Below, piece by piece: positions 59,856 to 64,000 of a stretch of DNA of 64,000 nucleotides (positions within the stretch are counted from its first letter, which is position 1; the number at the start of each line of letters is the position of its first letter). A model generated the notes under the pieces. It was not told the origin of the DNA. It saw nothing but the letters and a program-made list of their open reading frames with translations, and did no database searches. A program made the position numbers and the translations under genes. Source of the DNA: G963676095 sp963676095 (GTDB taxonomy: Bacteria > Bacteroidota > Bacteroidia > Bacteroidales > Prolixibacteraceae); the NCBI GenBank assembly GCA_963676095.1, contig OY781040.1:6510001-6574000 (forward strand), read 5' to 3'.

Positions 59856-59930
59856 AGCATAATATCTTGGTGTTTTTTTTGGTTATAAGATTGATATTTA
59901 GTATCTTCATGTCATCAAAAGCAAGTGAAG

Positions 59931-61568
59931 ATGACAACTGTCCAAGACGTTTTTTTACAGCAAATTCTGGAAGACCGTGATGCTCTTTTCAGGGAGACAT
60001 CCAGGCTTAAAAGCCAGCTTGCCGGCTATGAAAACTTTGAGACAGAAAGGGGCACTTACCAAAAGCTGCTGGGAGAAAAAGACGAGATCATCAGCAAGCT
60101 AAAGAAGCAGGTGGAGATGCTCCAGCGGAGGATCTGGGGAAAATCCAGTGAACGGCATATCAATGAGGACCCCTGGCAGCGCTGTCTCGATTTTGAGGGT
60201 CTTGACCTGCTTCCGGAAGAAAAAGAACTTGCCATCAGCGCAGCAGAGGAAATAAAGCAATACAAAACAATCCGTGTTCTTGTAAAGGAGAAAAATCATC
60301 CGGTGCGAAAACCGCTTCCGGAAAGCCTTCCCCGAGAAGAATGCCATATTTATCCTGAGCACATTGACCTGGAGAACTGGACGGAACTGGAACCGGAAAT
60401 TACGGAAGTATTGGAACGCGAACCGGCCAGATGTTATGTGCGCAAGATCATCCGCCACAAATATGCGTTAAAAGACAAGGACCTGGATGTGGAAAAACAA
60501 GTTGTTACAGCCCCAATGCCCTTGCTGCCAATACCGAAGAGCTATGCCGGAGCTACAATCCTGGCTGATATAACGATTGATAAATACGTGTATCATCTTC
60601 CTTTCTACCGCCAGATTCAAATGCTCAGGCAGTTGGGCATTGAGATCTCCGCAGTAACCATTAATGATTGGTTCAAGGCCGTGGCTGATTTATTGAGGCC
60701 TGCTTGGTACAGGCTCATGGAACTGGTACTGAGCAGTGATTATATCCAGAGCGACGAAACAACTGTTCCTGTAATAAATAAAGAGAAACACCAGACCGTT
60801 AAAGGATACATCTGGATGGTTCGAGCGGTTATGCCGGACCTGGTCTTCTTTTACTACGACCACGGGTCCAGGGCACAGAAAGTGGCGCTTCACCTGTTTA
60901 AAGATTACCAGGGAGTGCTCCAATCAGATGCATACGCCGTTTACGATTTTTACGAAAACAAAAAGGGAGTTCTCCCCATTGGGTGCTGGGCCCATTGCCG
61001 GAGACTATTCCATGAATCTTTAAAGGAAGACAAAGTCAGGGGTGAGTATGCCCTTGAACAAATAGGTCTGCTTTATGATGTGGAAAGGCGTGCCGATCAG
61101 GAACACCTTTCTTTTGAACAGCGTGCAGAACTGCGTTCCCGGTTGTCGTACCCTATTATGGTGGCTTTTGAAAAATGGATGTTAAAAGAGTATCCTAAAG
61201 TTCTGCCCAAAGGACGTATTGGGAAAGCCATCAGGTACACCTATGGAATCTACCATAAACTGACCCGGTATCACCTGGATGGACGGTTAAAAATGGACAA
61301 CAATTTAGGGGAAAATGCCATCCGGCCTCTTGCGATCGGAAGAAAAAATTGGATGTTCTGCGGGAACCATAGTGCAGCTGAGGATGCCGCCATTATGTAT
61401 TCCATGTTTGGCTGCTGCAAGGCACACGGAGTCAATTACCGGGAATGGCTCATCTTTTTCCTGAATAATATCCATAAATACGATGACAATTACAGTAAAG
61501 ATCTGGCCGAACTGCTTCCTCATAACTTCAAGCTGCGAATCCAGAATTGTAACAGTACCACCTCTTAA
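59931..61568 (+). CDS. tnpC: IS66 transposase
   Basis: 545 residues from ATG 59931 (GTG 59925 also possible). A coiled N-terminus (KDEIISKLKKQVEMLQRRIW), the IS66 helical/zinc-binding region (with ECHIYPEHIDLENWTELE), and the DDE catalytic core: QSDETTVPV, LQSDAYAVYDFYE, GCWAHCRRLFHESLK, and MDNNLGENAIRPLAIGRKNW. All three acidic positions are visible and the frame is intact, so the element may be active. Confidence 0.95.
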   Translation: MTTVQDVFLQQILEDRDALFRETSRLKSQLAGYENFETERGTYQKLLGEKDEIISKLKKQVEMLQRRIWGKSSERHINEDPWQRCLDFEGLDLLPEEKELAISAAEEIKQYKTIRVLVKEKNHPVRKPLPESLPREECHIYPEHIDLENWTELEPEITEVLEREPARCYVRKIIRHKYALKDKDLDVEKQVVTAPMPLLPIPKSYAGATILADITIDKYVYHLPFYRQIQMLRQLGIEISAVTINDWFKAVADLLRPAWYRLMELVLSSDYIQSDETTVPVINKEKHQTVKGYIWMVRAVMPDLVFFYYDHGSRAQKVALHLFKDYQGVLQSDAYAVYDFYENKKGVLPIGCWAHCRRLFHESLKEDKVRGEYALEQIGLLYDVERRADQEHLSFEQRAELRSRLSYPIMVAFEKWMLKEYPKVLPKGRIGKAIRYTYGIYHKLTRYHLDGRLKMDNNLGENAIRPLAIGRKNWMFCGNHSAAEDAAIMYSMFGCCKAHGVNYREWLIFFLNNIHKYDDNYSKDLAELLPHNFKLRIQNCNSTTS

Positions 61569-61668
61569 ACCTATCAAAGTTCTCTGAATATTTTGGAGAA
61601 ACTTTGATAGTAGGTTATTTTTCCCGTTAAAACAAGACGGTCTTTACCGAATGCTTACATACATTTCA

Positions 61669-62195
61669 ATGAAACATATATCATCTCCATTATTTTTTAT
61701 TCTTTTTTTATTCATTGTGCAGACGGGTTGCATGGAAAATAAAAAAGAAAATGGCATTATCCGTGTTGACATACAGCGTACGATGCCTTTAAGAAAAGTA
61801 TTTGAATTCCTGTTGACCTTATTCCTCTCCAGGTAAATAAAGAAGCAGCGCTAAGCTATATTGAGAAAGTATTTATAGACCAACAGAATGACCGGATTTT
61901 CATCTTATCAAATTTTAAATTTTATGCTTTCGATAGTAAGGGCAACTACCTGTTCAAGCTGAGAACCGGGGTTGGTCCCTCTGAAGTTATGCAGGTTCCT
62001 TCGTTTACGGTAGATGTTGAGAAAAAAAGAATAGCCGTACTAAATATGTGCAGAGAATTGGTTTTTTTTGATTATTACGGAAATTTCATAGAAAAACGCT
62101 CTCTCAACGGATTTTTTAGTATGGATGCTTTTTGTATAAATAGTAAAAAGTATCTTCTATTAAATAATTATGTTGGAGATGAAAGCAGCAATTAA
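61669..62195 (+). pseudogene. Frameshifted and truncated six-bladed beta-propeller lipoprotein, copy 3
   Basis: It starts MKHISSPLFFILFLFIVQTG with a lipobox ending TGC. After GAATT near 61810 the frame breaks: the next frame reads PVDLIPLQVNKEAALSYIEK and then DRIFILSNFKFYAFDSKGNY, while the first frame runs into a stop at 61834. A single-base deletion explains this (EFPVD expected). The second frame stops at 62195 after about 175 residues in total, half the length of copies 1 and 2, so the C-terminus is lost too. The IS66 element lies directly upstream and may have removed its promoter. Confidence 0.75.
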
Positions 62196-62365
62196 GAAAG
62201 ACAATTGCAATTCGAAATCATGAAATAACTGTTGGAATTAATGATAACCCAATTTTATTGTTAATAAAACTATAAACCGTTCATCATTAAATGATTTTAA
62301 TAAAAATAGTATCGATTCCGTTGATCCCCAATATATTCTTCTGTAGGATCCCAAAAGCAATAATT

Positions 62366-64000
62366 ATGAACAACGGATTCTGTCATAATAACTTAGGCTG
62401 GCCGGTACACAGACTAATACTTTTTCTGTTTATTCCGTTATTGTTGCTGTATTCATGCCGTCGCCAGCCAGGTCTTCCCCGGATTCCTGAGAACGTACAG
62501 GACAGGGCGGGAACAATCAAAAAAGAAGTAGAAGCTTATTTCCGGGAACATCCGGATTCTCTGAAACAGAAAGCTGCCCGTTTTTTACTGGATAACAGCC
62601 GGTACCATTTGCATCAAAGCGGGAAACGGGTCCGGGATTACAGTCAACTGATCCTTTCTTTACCGTTAAATTCATGGATACAGGAAGATACCCTGCGTAA
62701 AATTCAGGATAAGTTTAGCTATGAACAGGACAGCCTGGTCTACGATATCTTTACGCTCGATAGCCGGAAAATAATTGATCATGTAAACAACGTAGTCGAT
62801 TTTTACAGGAATGCATCCTGGTGCAGCCAGATCCCATTTCCCGTTTTTTGCGAATATTTATTGCCTTACAATACCGGTCAGGAAGCAGCAAGTTCCTGGG
62901 ACCGTTATTTCAGGGATATTTACTTTGCAGAACAGGACAGTTCCCTGTTGGAAAAGAAGATCGAAGAAGCCGTCAGCCTGGTCCATCAATGGATCTACCA
63001 GCGGACACTGGGATTTAACGTGAAATGGGGACAAAATGCACTGAACCTTCCTGAATTGTCGCCCGTTGTGCTGGACCACCTGCGGGTAGGTTCCTGTCAG
63101 CAACTCACGGCTCGGAGTACGGCCATGATGCGTGCCCTTGGAATCCCCGTTGCCATAGATATGATCCCCGGCTACCTGAACAGGGATATCGGGCATTTCT
63201 GGAGTGCTGCCGTTTTGGACAGTATGCATTCCATCCCTTTTGATGCCACCACGAAAGAAATTGGCATTTACCGGAATAATACGTATAAGATCTCCAAAGT
63301 TTACCGGCTGGCATTCTCCGTTCAAAAAGACAGTCAGCCGGCATCGCCAGGGAGCGGTTCATTATTACCTGAATTCTTTAATAGTCCTTTTTACAGGGAT
63401 GTTACGGATCAATATACCACGACATCAGATCTTGTCATCCCCATTAACCGGGAAATGGCCGGAAACGGATCTGATGCCTGCCTGGCCCTGTTTCACAGGG
63501 ACGGGTGGAGTCCCGTTTCCCGGGGAATAATCAGGCACGGGGCCATTTGTTTCCGGAAAGTCGGACGGGACGGCGTTTACCTGCCCATGTGTATTGATGC
63601 AAAAGGGACCAGGTACCTTCGTCCGCCTTTTATTCTAAGCGATTCCGGCACCATGCATTACTTAAGGCCGGATACTGCCTGGAAACAGACACTGAAACTG
63701 ATCCGTAAATTTCCGTTTGACAGCCGGAAAGAACTCTTCTTAACACGGATGATCGGTGGGGCCTTTCAGGGGGCCAACCGGCCGGATTTCCGGGATGGCG
63801 TTGTGCTTTACCAAATAAAGGAAAATCCTGGTGAGCGGTACAACACGGTCACGTTGGAAGAAAAGAAAATGTTCCGCTATGTCCGTTACCTTTCCCCCCT
63901 GGCATCTTATGGAAATATTGCCGAAATGGCATTTTACGGAGATACTTCAGGCATCCGGAAACTGACAGGCAAGACCATCGGGACTGAGGGTTCCTGGGGT
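62366..64000 (+). CDS. Transglutaminase-like lipoprotein (3' end outside window)
   Basis: An open frame of 545 codons runs to the window edge. A lipoprotein signal ends LLLLYSC (Cys32). A helical region with KKEVEAYFREHPDSLKQKAA follows, then the catalytic core: Cys244 in VGSCQQLTARSTAMMRALGI, His277 in DIGHFWSAAV and Asp293 in IPFDATT, the Cys-His-Asp triad of transglutaminase-like proteins. After that come beta-rich segments (GRDGVYLPMCIDAKGTRYLR). The family includes peptidases and amide-group transferases. Large lipoproteins of this type sit in several Bacteroidota surface loci. GC content is higher again than in the 54-59 kb region. Confidence 0.8.
   Translation, partial: MNNGFCHNNLGWPVHRLILFLFIPLLLLYSCRRQPGLPRIPENVQDRAGTIKKEVEAYFREHPDSLKQKAARFLLDNSRYHLHQSGKRVRDYSQLILSLPLNSWIQEDTLRKIQDKFSYEQDSLVYDIFTLDSRKIIDHVNNVVDFYRNASWCSQIPFPVFCEYLLPYNTGQEAASSWDRYFRDIYFAEQDSSLLEKKIEEAVSLVHQWIYQRTLGFNVKWGQNALNLPELSPVVLDHLRVGSCQQLTARSTAMMRALGIPVAIDMIPGYLNRDIGHFWSAAVLDSMHSIPFDATTKEIGIYRNNTYKISKVYRLAFSVQKDSQPASPGSGSLLPEFFNSPFYRDVTDQYTTTSDLVIPINREMAGNGSDACLALFHRDGWSPVSRGIIRHGAICFRKVGRDGVYLPMCIDAKGTRYLRPPFILSDSGTMHYLRPDTAWKQTLKLIRKFPFDSRKELFLTRMIGGAFQGANRPDFRDGVVLYQIKENPGERYNTVTLEEKKMFRYVRYLSPLASYGNIAEMAFYGDTSGIRKLTGKTIGTEGSWG

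Larger units (their letters stand above)
59061..61658 (+). mobile_element. Complete IS66-family insertion sequence, about 2.6 kb
   Basis: The inverted ends share GTAAGCATTCGGTAAA, on the left at 59061 and as reverse complement ending at 61658. Three genes inside correspond to TnpA, TnpB and TnpC. The flanking 8-bp duplication ATACATTT is perfect, which shows a transposition event not yet eroded. The target was the gap between the third thioredoxin-like gene and a propeller gene that is itself frameshifted. No passenger gene is carried. Confidence 0.95.

Noticed and set aside
1..64000. tRNA, rRNA and riboswitch genes
   Set aside because: No cloverleaf, rRNA core or known riboswitch core was recognised by eye; a covariance search would be needed to exclude them.

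Overview
The window looks like a chromosomal stretch of a Bacteroidota bacterium, most likely order Bacteroidales. The support is a FecR/SusC/SusD locus, several -7 boxes of the TAnnTTTG type, DUF4293, an AddA-type helicase, a BF3164-like six-bladed beta-propeller lipoprotein family and an NVEALA-like peptide. The genus cannot be settled from the sequence alone. No rRNA, tRNA or CRISPR array was seen.

Layout. (1) 1-5.6 kb: the end of a FecR anti-sigma factor, then a SusC/SusD outer-membrane glycan uptake pair. (2) 5.7-15.1 kb: a rhamnose module made of a divergent AraC regulator, RhaT permease, RhaM mutarotase, GH78 alpha-L-rhamnosidase, RhaA isomerase, an FGGY kinase in the RhaB position and a two-domain class II aldolase. 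Together these cover release, uptake, isomerisation, phosphorylation and cleavage of L-rhamnose. (3) 15.2-23.2 kb: an MFS transporter, a Cthe_2159-like beta-helix lipoprotein, and a LacI-controlled kduI-kduD-DUF4861 operon for unsaturated uronate breakdown. With the rhamnose genes this suggests pectin or rhamnogalacturonan use. (4) 23.3-46.6 kb: mostly housekeeping genes, namely a nucleoside-recognition/SpmA-SpmB fusion, AddA-like helicase-nuclease, DUF4293, a CBS-domain histidine kinase with small partner ORFs, DinB, Tex, an alanine/sodium symporter, a lone receiver domain, MutS2, an SSS symporter and a 1147-residue protein that I read as a candidate pyrophosphate-type PEP carboxykinase. Between mutS2 and the SSS gene lies a 2-kb array of intergenic repeats with related sequence near 18.6-19.0 kb. 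(5) 46.7-50.4 kb: signal peptidase I, then PadR and two paralogous membrane proteins with permease-prefix-like N-termini.

(6) 50.7-64 kb is the accessory part. It holds a lipoprotein with an eight-cysteine fulvocin C-like tail, an O-antigen-ligase/TPR protein, a tiny HTH protein, an NVEALA-like cysteine-bearing peptide, two intact and one broken six-bladed beta-propeller lipoproteins, three thioredoxin-fold proteins (one has lost its CxxC), a decayed ORF, a MITE-like element, a complete IS66-family element with an 8-bp target duplication, and a transglutaminase-like lipoprotein that runs off the window. The part from about 54 to 59 kb is visibly much richer in A+T than its flanks. This peptide / propeller / thioredoxin locus is the best candidate here for an undescribed system, possibly making, exporting or sensing cysteine-rich secreted peptides.
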